Origin: WHSW01 sp963722175 | Lineage (GTDB): Bacteria; Actinomycetota; Thermoleophilia; Solirubrobacterales; 70-9 | NCBI GenBank assembly: GCA_963722175.1 | Contig: CAVRKA010000004.1 | Location: 620,001 to 684,000 of the forward strand | Reading direction: 5' to 3' | Length of the DNA stretch: 64,000 nt | In this document: positions 1 to 6,784 of the stretch, piece after piece | How the letters are laid out: the number at the start of each line of letters is the position of its first letter | Position numbering within the stretch: the stretch's first letter is position 1 | Made by a program: the position numbers and the translations under genes | Notes under the pieces: model-generated | Seen by the model: the letters and a program-made list of their open reading frames with translations, nothing else | Told to the model about the DNA's origin: nothing | Databases searched by the model: none

Positions 1-282
1 GCGATGCTCGTCAGCGAGGTCGCCTTCCTGTGCGCCGTCGGACCGCTCGCCGCCCGCACCGTCGGCGGGGTTCGCTGGCTGCCGACGATCGCCGGTCCGC
101 TGCTCGCCGGCGCCGCGATGGTCGGGCTGCTCTTCCTCCTGGACGGCGTTCCGCTCCTCGCCGTGGCGGTGGGATCGGTGGCCTACGTGGCGGTGCTGGT
201 GCTCGTCGAGCGGCTCGTCGCTCCCCGCGACGTCGAGCTCGTCACCCGGATCGCGCGGCACTGGCTCACCTCGCGCGCGTGA
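1..282 (+). CDS. Polysaccharide flippase-like membrane protein, C-terminal end (5' truncated by the window)
   Basis: Only the last 90 or so residues are in the window; the frame is open at base 1, so the ATG at position 4 is probably internal. The visible part has three hydrophobic segments with short loops and ends in a charged tail (VERLVAPRDVELV followed by a short basic end). Hydrophobic helices followed by a tail of this kind are typical of the C-terminus of Wzx/MATE-like oligosaccharide flippases, which move lipid-linked sugars across the membrane. The assignment rests on this short tail alone, and another multi-span membrane protein is possible. hemC follows after about 50 bp. Confidence 0.5.
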   Translation, partial: AMLVSEVAFLCAVGPLAARTVGGVRWLPTIAGPLLAGAAMVGLLFLLDGVPLLAVAVGSVAYVAVLVLVERLVAPRDVELVTRIARHWLTSRA

Positions 283-333
283 GGATCGGCGCCCTCGGCC
301 ACGTCCCCGCTGCGGAAGCGGCATCCTAGGGCC

Positions 334-1221
334 GTGGCCGAGCGCGTCGAAATCCTGCGCCTGGGCTCGCGCGGGAGCAGGCTGGCGCTCGCTCAGGCCG
401 GGACCGTCGCCGCCGCGCTCGGCGACGCGGAGGTCGTTGCGGTGAGCACGGCCGACGGCGACGTGGGCGACAAGTCCCGCTTCGTCCGCGGGGTCGAGCG
501 GGCCCTGCTGGACGACGAGGTCGACCTCGGCGTGCACTCGGCCAAGGACGTGCCGGGAGAGCTCCCGGACGGCCTCGAGCTGGTCGGCGTGCCCGGCCGC
601 GAGGACCCGACCGACGCCTTCATCGGCCACGCCCGGTCGCTCGACGAGCTCGCCGAGCGCGCCCGGATCGGGACCTCGAGCCTGCGCCGCGCTTCGCAGT
701 TGCTCGCCCTGCGGCCGGACCTCGAGATCCTCGAGCTGCGCGGCAACGTCGACACCCGGCTCCAGAAGCTTGCTGAGGGCGGTTATGACGGGATCATCCT
801 CGCGTCCGCCGGGCTCGCGCGGCTCGGGCGCGCGGACGAGGCGTCGTTCCGATTCGCGCTGGACGAGCTCACGCCCGCCGCCGGCCAGGGCTGCCTGGCG
901 CTGGAGGCGCGCGCCGGCGACGAGGCGACCGCGACGGCGGCCGCCCGGCTCACCGACCGCGGCGCGCTGGTCGAACTGACCGCCGAGCGGGCGGCGACCA
1001 GGGCCCTCGGGGCGAGCTGCGACACCCCGGTCGGGATCTGCGCGCGGGTGACCGGAGACGAGCTCGTCGTAATCGGCTACGGCGGCGCTGCCGACGGCAC
1101 CAGGTGGGTTCGCGACCGTGTCGCCGGCAACCCGGAGCAGCCCGTGGCGCTCGGCGAGGCGCTGGCGGAGCGGATGCTGGCCGCGGGAGCGCGCGAGATC
1201 CTCGCGGAGGCGGGAGGATGA
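334..1221 (+). CDS. hemC: Hydroxymethylbilane synthase (porphobilinogen deaminase)
   Basis: Joins four porphobilinogen molecules into hydroxymethylbilane, the linear precursor of uroporphyrinogen III, in the cytoplasm. The 295-residue protein has the usual length and opens with the family signature LRLGSRGSRLALAQA. The H-S-A-K-D-V-P motif lies near residue 70, and the cofactor-binding cysteine is Cys229 in GASCDTPVG, the site that carries the dipyrromethane cofactor. The start is a GTG at 334. The stop overlaps the start of the cobA-hemD fusion by 4 nt (ATGA), so the two are one transcriptional and probably one translational unit. Confidence 0.96.
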   Translation: MAERVEILRLGSRGSRLALAQAGTVAAALGDAEVVAVSTADGDVGDKSRFVRGVERALLDDEVDLGVHSAKDVPGELPDGLELVGVPGREDPTDAFIGHARSLDELAERARIGTSSLRRASQLLALRPDLEILELRGNVDTRLQKLAEGGYDGIILASAGLARLGRADEASFRFALDELTPAAGQGCLALEARAGDEATATAAARLTDRGALVELTAERAATRALGASCDTPVGICARVTGDELVVIGYGGAADGTRWVRDRVAGNPEQPVALGEALAERMLAAGAREILAEAGG

Positions 1222-2732
1222 GCGTACGTCCCGGAGTCGCCTACCTGGTCGGCGCCGGCCCGGGCGACCCCGGGCTGATGACGGCGCGCTCGCTGGAGCT
1301 GATCGCGGCCGCCGATGTGATCCTCCATGACCGCCTGATTCCGGCCGCGGCGCTCGAGGGCGCGCGCGCCGACGCCGAGCTCATCTACGTCGGCAAGCGG
1401 CCGGGCGAGAACGCGCTCGAGCAGGACGAGATCGAGCGGTTGATGATCGACCGCGCCCGCGCCGGGCGCAGCGTCGTGCGGCTGAAGGGCGGCGACCCGT
1501 TCGTCTTCGGCCGCGGCGGCGAGGAGGCCGAGGCGCTGGCCGGCGCCGGGGTGGAATTCGAGGTCGTTCCCGGGGTGACGGCCGGGGTCGCAGCGCCCGC
1601 CTACGCCGGGATCCCGGTCACCCACCGCGACGACGCCTCGGCGGTCGCCTTCGTCACGGGCCACGAGGACCCGGCCAAGGACGAGTCGGCGCTCGACTGG
1701 GAGGCGCTGGCGCGCTTTCCGGGCACGCTCGTGCTCTACATGGGAGTCAAGAACCTGCCGCTGATCGCCGAGCGGCTAGCGGCGGCCGGCCGCGATCCGG
1801 CCGAGCCGGCGGCGGCGATCGAGCAGGGCACCCGGCCCGGCCAGCGGACCGTGACCTCGACCCTCGCCGAGCTGCCGGCGGCGGTCGCCGAGGCGGGCCT
1901 GCGGGCGCCGGCCGTGCTCCTGTTCGGCCCGGTCGCCGCCCGCCGCGAGACGGTCGCCTGGCTCGAGCGCCGGCCGCTGCACGGCCGCCGCGTGGTCGTT
2001 ACCCGCGCCCGCGCTCAGGCGAGCGGCCTCGCCGCCACCCTGACCGCGCTCGGCGCGGAGGTGATCGAGTTGCCGGCGATCCGGATCGAGCCGCTGCTCG
2101 AGGGCCCCGCCGTCCGCGACGCGGTCGCCGACCTGCACGCCTACGCGCTCGTCTGCCTGACGAGCCCGAACGGCGTCCGGCTGCTGTTCGAGGCGATGGC
2201 CGCCCAGGGTCGCGACGCGCGGGCGCTCGCCAACGCGATCGTCGCCGCGATCGGGCCCGGCACCGCCGCGGCGCTCGCCGAGCGTGGCGTGATCGCGGAC
2301 GTCGTTCCGGAGCGGTTCGTCGCCGAAGCGCTGGTCGAGGCGCTCGCCCACGTCGAGGTGGCGCAGCGGCCGGTGCTGGTCGCGCGCGCCGCCGAGGCCC
2401 GCGACGTGCTCCCCGACGCGCTCGCCGAGCGCGGCGCCAAAGTCGACGTCGTCGCCCTCTACGAGACGGTTCGCGAGGACCCCGATCCCGAGGCCGTCGA
2501 GGCGGCGCAAGCGGCCGACTACGTCACCTTCACCTCCTCGTCGACGGTCCGCAACCTGCTCGACGCGATCGGCGACCGCTTCCCGCGCGACGCCCGCGTT
2601 GTCTCGATCGGCCCGGTGACGAGCGCCACCGCCCGCGAGCTCGGGCTCGAGGTCCACGCCGAGGCCACCAGGCACGATCCGTCGGGCCTGGTCGAGGCGC
2701 TGCTCGCCGACGCGGCGCAGGACCGGGCATGA
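1218..2732 (+). CDS. cobA-hemD: Uroporphyrinogen-III C-methyltransferase / uroporphyrinogen-III synthase fusion
   Basis: A 504-residue two-domain protein. Residues 1 to about 245 are a SUMT (CobA) domain with the YLVGAGPGDPGL motif, the VVRLKGGDPFVFGRGGEE motif and the VPGVTAG motif, which bind SAM and substrate. Residues 250 to 504 are a HemD domain that cyclises hydroxymethylbilane to uroporphyrinogen III. The fusion therefore makes uroporphyrinogen III and can methylate it towards precorrin-2, the branch to siroheme and cobalamin. The ATG at 1218 overlaps the hemC stop by 4 nt. A longer in-frame extension back to 1104 lies inside hemC and was rejected because homology begins at the 1218 start. 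Confidence 0.94.
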   Translation: MSVRPGVAYLVGAGPGDPGLMTARSLELIAAADVILHDRLIPAAALEGARADAELIYVGKRPGENALEQDEIERLMIDRARAGRSVVRLKGGDPFVFGRGGEEAEALAGAGVEFEVVPGVTAGVAAPAYAGIPVTHRDDASAVAFVTGHEDPAKDESALDWEALARFPGTLVLYMGVKNLPLIAERLAAAGRDPAEPAAAIEQGTRPGQRTVTSTLAELPAAVAEAGLRAPAVLLFGPVAARRETVAWLERRPLHGRRVVVTRARAQASGLAATLTALGAEVIELPAIRIEPLLEGPAVRDAVADLHAYALVCLTSPNGVRLLFEAMAAQGRDARALANAIVAAIGPGTAAALAERGVIADVVPERFVAEALVEALAHVEVAQRPVLVARAAEARDVLPDALAERGAKVDVVALYETVREDPDPEAVEAAQAADYVTFTSSSTVRNLLDAIGDRFPRDARVVSIGPVTSATARELGLEVHAEATRHDPSGLVEALLADAAQDRA

Positions 2733-2845
2733 GGCTCGCGGTCGCGGCCGGCGGGTGCTCGCGTCCGCGCACGTCGACCGCTCCGATCGCGTGCGTGACT
2801 GCGAGGACGTCGACGTTCGGACCACGGACTAGATTCACGCCGTGA
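2729..2845 (+). CDS. Possible 38-codon linking mini-ORF between cobA-hemD and the SAM hydrolase
   Basis: ATG at 2729 overlaps the cobA-hemD stop by 4 nt (ATGA). The frame stays open for 38 codons and ends in a TGA at 2843-2845 that overlaps the GTG start of the next gene by 4 nt (GTGA). The encoded peptide starts MRLAVAAGGCSRP and resembles nothing I know. It may be a translational bridge, a remnant of a lost gene, or chance: in this GC-rich sequence a frame this long stays open fairly often. There is no evidence that the peptide itself matters. Confidence 0.2.
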   Translation: MRLAVAAGGCSRPRTSTAPIACVTARTSTFGPRTRFTP

Positions 2846-3654
2846 CCCGCCCGATCACATTTCTCTCCGACTACGGGACCGGCGACGAATTTGCGGGCGT
2901 CTGCAGAGCGGTGATTGCGCGGATCGCGCCCGACGCGCAGGTGATCGACCTCAGTCACGGGATCGCGCGCCACGACGTCGGCCACGGCGCCGCGGTGCTC
3001 GCCAACGCGCTCGGCTTCGCGCCGGCCGGCGTGCACCTCGCGGTGGTCGACCCCGGAGTCGGGACCGCGCGGCGCCCGGTCGCCGTCGCGGCGGCCGAGG
3101 GCGAGCGCCAATTCGTCGGGCCCGACAACGGGCTGCTCTCGCTCGCCCTCGAGCGCTTCGGAGGGGCAGCCGAGGCGATCGACATCTCCCGGACCCCGGT
3201 GCGCCTGGAGCCGGTCTCGGCGACCTTCCACGGCCGCGACCTGTTCGCCCCGGTCGCCGCGCGCCTGGCGCTCGGGGATCCGCTCGCCGGGCTCGGCGAG
3301 CCGATCGACCCGGCGACGCTCGAGACGATCGACCGCGGCGGGCCCGAGGTCGAGGCCGGCAGCCGGCTCGAGGCGGAGGTCGGGCACGTCGACGCGTTCG
3401 GCAACCTGTCGCTGGTCGCGACCGCCGCAGACGCCGACGACGCCGGGCTCGCGGTCGGCGACCGGCTGCGGGTGCGCGGGCCCCGGCGCTCCGACGAGGC
3501 CGTCTACGCGCTCACCTTCGCCGACGCCGAACCCGGCGAAATGGTCCTGCTCGTCGATTCCGCCTACTCGCTGGCGCTCGCGGTCAACCGCGGCGACGCC
3601 TCGCGCCGGCTCGACCTCGAGCGCGGCGATCGGGTCGTGCTGAGCGTTGTGTGA
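2842..3654 (+). CDS. SAM hydroxide adenosyltransferase (DUF62 family, SAM hydrolase)
   Basis: A 270-residue member of the SAM-dependent chlorinase/fluorinase-like family. Most members hydrolyse S-adenosylmethionine to adenosine and methionine rather than halogenating it. Visible signatures are ITFLSDYGTGDEF at the N-terminus with the conserved aspartate, VVDPGVGT near residue 70, GPDNGLL near residue 94 and FHGRDLFAP near residue 130; the C-terminal half is the usual beta-barrel. The GTG start at 2842 places the conserved motif at residue 4. The gene overlaps birA by 4 nt. Its metabolic purpose is not clear from the context. Confidence 0.9.
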   Translation: MTRPITFLSDYGTGDEFAGVCRAVIARIAPDAQVIDLSHGIARHDVGHGAAVLANALGFAPAGVHLAVVDPGVGTARRPVAVAAAEGERQFVGPDNGLLSLALERFGGAAEAIDISRTPVRLEPVSATFHGRDLFAPVAARLALGDPLAGLGEPIDPATLETIDRGGPEVEAGSRLEAEVGHVDAFGNLSLVATAADADDAGLAVGDRLRVRGPRRSDEAVYALTFADAEPGEMVLLVDSAYSLALAVNRGDASRRLDLERGDRVVLSVV

Positions 3655-4373
3655 CCGAGTTCGGCGCGCCCCACCTCCACCTGCGGCTCACCGAGTCGAC
3701 CAATGACGTCGCCCGCGACCTGGCGGCGGACGGCGCTCCGAGCGGGGCCGTGGTCACCGCGGACGAGCAGAGCGCCGGGCGCGGCCGCCGGGGGCGCGTC
3801 TGGTCGGCGCCGGCGGGGAAGGCGCTGCTGTACTCGGCGATCCTGCGGCCGCTCGCGCTCGAGCACGTGCTGCTGCCGCTCTCGGTCCCCGTCGCCGTCT
3901 GCGAGGCGATCGAGTCGACGGCGGCGATCGAGGCCCGGATCAAGTGGCCGAACGACGTCTGGATCGACGAGGCCAAGGTCGCCGGCGTCCTGATCGAGGC
4001 ACGGCCCCCCGCGTGGGCGGTGATCGGGGTCGGCGTCAACGTCGCGATCGCGCCGGACGAGTTCCCCGCCGACCTGCGGTGGCCGGCGACGTCGATCGGT
4101 GACCCGGTCTCGGTGGCGGCGGTCCGGGACGCGATCTCGGCCGCGCTCGGTGACTGGGTCGAGGCGCCCGCGGAGCGCACCCTGGCCGAGTTCCGCCGTC
4201 GTGACGCGCTCGCCGGGCGCGCCGTGAGCTGGGAGGGGGCGGGAATCGACCCGGGCTCCGGAACCGCCGTCGGGATCGACGAACGCGGCAACCTGGTCGT
4301 CGAAATCCGGTCCGGCGAGCGGGTCGCGCTCGGCTCGGGGGAGGTCAGCCTCCACCTTGACCGAGAGAAGTAA
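3651..4373 (+). CDS. birA: Biotin--[acetyl-CoA-carboxylase] ligase (monofunctional)
   Basis: Activates biotin with ATP and attaches it to the biotin carboxyl carrier protein of acyl-CoA carboxylases. The 240-residue protein shows the family motifs: STNDVARDLA near residue 16, SAGRGRRGRVWSAP near residue 42 (biotinyl-AMP binding) and KWPNDVWIDEAKVAGVLIE near residue 100. There is no N-terminal helix-turn-helix, so this is the group I ligase without repressor function. The GTG start at 3651 overlaps the upstream stop by 4 nt (GTGA). Confidence 0.94.
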   Translation: MTEFGAPHLHLRLTESTNDVARDLAADGAPSGAVVTADEQSAGRGRRGRVWSAPAGKALLYSAILRPLALEHVLLPLSVPVAVCEAIESTAAIEARIKWPNDVWIDEAKVAGVLIEARPPAWAVIGVGVNVAIAPDEFPADLRWPATSIGDPVSVAAVRDAISAALGDWVEAPAERTLAEFRRRDALAGRAVSWEGAGIDPGSGTAVGIDERGNLVVEIRSGERVALGSGEVSLHLDREK

Positions 4374-4390
4374 TCGGGTAGGTTTGGCTC

Positions 4391-5278
4391 GTGGTGTCGG
4401 GAGGGAAGCGGAGATGGCTGGCAGCGGCCGGGACGGCGGCGACCGTTGTCCTGGTGGCGGCCGCCCCGGCCTCCGCGCAGGAGGCCGGGATCTGCACGAA
4501 GTGGAACGACCACCTGAAGCCCCAGAGCGGGCCCTACCGGCTCGGCAACGACAAGGACAGCGTGATCGGCACCGACAAGGCGGACCGGATCTTCGGTGAG
4601 GGCGGCGGCGATCTGATCAACGGCGGGCGCGGCAGCGACCACGTCGACGGCGACAAGGGCGATGACGTGCTCTGCGGCGGGCGCGGCAACGACGTCCTCG
4701 AGGGCGGGCCGGGCCACGACGTGATCTTCGGCGAGGAAGAGAACGACACGATCATCCCCGGCCCGGACCGGGACCGCGTCCTCGGCAGCGAGGGCGACGA
4801 CAAGATCATCGGCTACGGAGGCAAGCCCGGGTCGATCATCGACGACGGGATCGACCTTCTCGACGGCGGCTTCAACAACGACGTGATCATCGCCGGCGGC
4901 GCCGACACGCTGCTCGGCTTCACCCACAACGACCTCCTGAAGACGAAGACCCCCGACGTGGCCCCGAAGCTGATGGACGGCGGCGGCAACGACGACACGG
5001 TGATCGGCTCGAACGCCAACGACAAGATCAAGGGCGGCGAGAACGGCATCGACATCCTCAAGGGCGGGGGCGGGAACGATCAGATCGACGGCGGGAGCAA
5101 CAACGACGATCTGTTCGGCGAGGAGGGCGACGACCACCTCGACGGCGGCGACGGCAAGGACCGGCTCGACGGCGGGCCGGACGACGATGTCTGCATCGGC
5201 GGCCCGCTCGATGACCGCGGGTTCGCGTGCGAGGACGAACGCAGCATCCCGCGGGTAGTCCCGCGGTTCGCGTTCTGA
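4391..5278 (+). CDS. Secreted hemolysin-type calcium-binding repeat protein
   Basis: A 295-residue protein with a clear Sec signal peptide: a basic start (GGKRRW), a hydrophobic core and a likely cleavage site in APASA-QEAG. From about residue 55 to 275 it consists almost entirely of glycine- and aspartate-rich nonapeptide-like repeats such as DLINGGRGSDHVDGDKGDD. These are RTX repeats that bind calcium and fold into a parallel beta-roll. There is no enzymatic domain, and no type I secretion genes are seen nearby, so export is probably Sec-dependent. The start is a GTG 17 nt after birA. A structural or surface role is likely; the precise function is unknown. Confidence 0.82.
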   Translation: MVSGGKRRWLAAAGTAATVVLVAAAPASAQEAGICTKWNDHLKPQSGPYRLGNDKDSVIGTDKADRIFGEGGGDLINGGRGSDHVDGDKGDDVLCGGRGNDVLEGGPGHDVIFGEEENDTIIPGPDRDRVLGSEGDDKIIGYGGKPGSIIDDGIDLLDGGFNNDVIIAGGADTLLGFTHNDLLKTKTPDVAPKLMDGGGNDDTVIGSNANDKIKGGENGIDILKGGGGNDQIDGGSNNDDLFGEEGDDHLDGGDGKDRLDGGPDDDVCIGGPLDDRGFACEDERSIPRVVPRFAF

Positions 5279-5291
5279 TCCGCTCGGCACG

Positions 5292-6371
5292 ATGACCGAG
5301 CTCGTCACCGGCTTCCCCGGGTTCATCGGCCGGCGCCTGGTCGCGGCTCTGCTCGAGGCCGACGCGAAGGCGAACGTCGTCGCCTTGGTCGAACCGCGGA
5401 TGGTGGAGACGGCGCTCGAGGTCGCCGACCGCATCGATCCGAAGCGAATCGACGTCGCGCCCGGTGACATCACCGACCGCAGGCTTGGCCTCGAGGCGGC
5501 CGACTACGAGCGCCTCGCCGGCGAGGTCAAGCGCGTCTTTCACCTCGCTGCGATCTACGACCTCGCCGTTCCGCTCGAGGTCGCCCAGCGGGTGAACGTC
5601 GACGGCACCGCCAACGTCCTCGACTTCTGCCGCGCCGCCGGCCAACTCGAGCGGCTCGCCTACGTCTCGACGGCATACGTCGCCGGCGACCGCACCGGGG
5701 TGGTCTACGAGCACGAGCTGGTCATGGGCCAGGGGTTCAAGAACCATTACGAGTCGACCAAGTTCCAGGCCGAGGTCTGGGTGCGCGAGGAGCTCGACCG
5801 GGTGCCGACGACCATCCTGCGGCCGGCGATCGTCGTCGGCGACTCGACCACGGGCGAGACCGAGAAGTTCGACGGGCCGTACTACGTCCTGCGCGCGCTC
5901 GGGCGCTCGCAGCGGATGGGCCAGCCGATGCCGCAGTTCGGCCGGTCGGGCGCGGCGTTCAACGTCGTCCCGGTCGATTACGTGGTCGCCGCGATGGTCG
6001 CCGCCGCCGGCGACCCGGCGACGCTCGGCGAGACCCTCCACCTCGTCGACCCGGATCCGCTCTCCGCGCACGAGCTGGTCGAGCTGCTCTCCCACGCCTA
6101 CATGGGGCGGGGGACGCGCGGGCGGGTCCCGGCGGGCATGGTCGAGCGCGCGCTACGGCTGAAGCGCGTGCGCGAGATGTTCGAGGGCATCCCGGCCGAG
6201 TCGATCGGCTACCTCAACCACCCGGTCGTCTACGACGCCCGGCGCACGGTCGACCTGCTCGCGCCGCACGGTCTCACCCCGCCGCGCTTCCCCGAGTACG
6301 TCGAGGCGATGGTCGGCTTCTACCGCGCCCACGAGGACGATCCGGCGCTGCGCCCGAAGCCGCCCTCCTAG
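5292..6371 (+). CDS. NAD(P)-dependent SDR, thioester-reductase / fatty acyl-CoA reductase-like
   Basis: An extended short-chain dehydrogenase of 359 residues. The nucleotide-binding motif is TGFPGFIGRRL at residues 6-16. Further landmarks are FHLAAIYDL near residue 86, a serine in YVSTAYVAG near residue 120 and the catalytic tyrosine and lysine in HYESTKFQAE near residue 153. LTGFPGFIGxxL together with YxSTK is typical of the Male-sterility/thioester-reductase subgroup, which acts on acyl-thioesters, rather than sugar epimerases. The substrate cannot be read from the sequence. It follows the RTX gene by only 13 nt, and a minus-strand gene converges on it. Confidence 0.8.
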   Translation: MTELVTGFPGFIGRRLVAALLEADAKANVVALVEPRMVETALEVADRIDPKRIDVAPGDITDRRLGLEAADYERLAGEVKRVFHLAAIYDLAVPLEVAQRVNVDGTANVLDFCRAAGQLERLAYVSTAYVAGDRTGVVYEHELVMGQGFKNHYESTKFQAEVWVREELDRVPTTILRPAIVVGDSTTGETEKFDGPYYVLRALGRSQRMGQPMPQFGRSGAAFNVVPVDYVVAAMVAAAGDPATLGETLHLVDPDPLSAHELVELLSHAYMGRGTRGRVPAGMVERALRLKRVREMFEGIPAESIGYLNHPVVYDARRTVDLLAPHGLTPPRFPEYVEAMVGFYRAHEDDPALRPKPPS

Positions 6372-6394
6372 CCGCCCGCGTCAGACGTCGACGA

Positions 6395-6775
6395 TCACTT
6401 CGAAGCCGCCGTATCGGGGTAGTGGCAGACAGCCTCGATGTTGTTGCCGTCGGGGTCGAGAACGAAGGCGCCGTAGTAGTTCTCGTGGTACGGGCGTGGG
6501 CCGGGCTCGCCGTTGTCGCGGGCCCCCGCGGCGATCGCCGCGGCGTGGAAGGCGTCGACCGTCGCCCGGTCGCGGCAGGCGAAGGCGACGTGTGCGGACG
6601 GCGTCGCCGGGTCGCGTTGGGCGATCCAGAAGTACGGCTTCTGGTCGTCGCCGAAGCCGCACGCGATCCCCTCGAACTCCATCACCGGCTTGATCCCGAG
6701 CGGCTCGAGCGCGGCGACGTAGAAGCCGCGCGCCGCGGCGAAGTCGCTGACGTTGACGCCGACGTGATCGAGCAC
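6395..6775 (-). CDS. VOC family protein (glyoxalase / bleomycin-resistance fold)
   Basis: A 126-residue single-domain VOC protein. It begins MLDHVGVNVSDFAAARGFY and carries the late GAFVLDPDGNNIEAVCH motif, which supplies a metal-binding glutamate and histidine. The first metal-ligand histidine is in LDHVGVNV and another is in SAHVAFACRD near residue 70. Such proteins include glyoxalase I-like isomerases, dioxygenases and drug-binding resistance proteins, and the sequence does not separate these. It lies just downstream of the helicase gene on the same strand, with a 9-nt gap. Confidence 0.85.
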   Translation of the reverse strand: MLDHVGVNVSDFAAARGFYVAALEPLGIKPVMEFEGIACGFGDDQKPYFWIAQRDPATPSAHVAFACRDRATVDAFHAAAIAAGARDNGEPGPRPYHENYYGAFVLDPDGNNIEAVCHYPDTAASK

Positions 6776-6784
6776 GCGGCGAGC

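Noticed and set aside
2733..2841. Short gap after cobA-hemD considered as a promoter or riboswitch.
   Set aside because: No cobalamin or SAM riboswitch core and no clear promoter could be recognised; it is also covered by the bridging mini-ORF.
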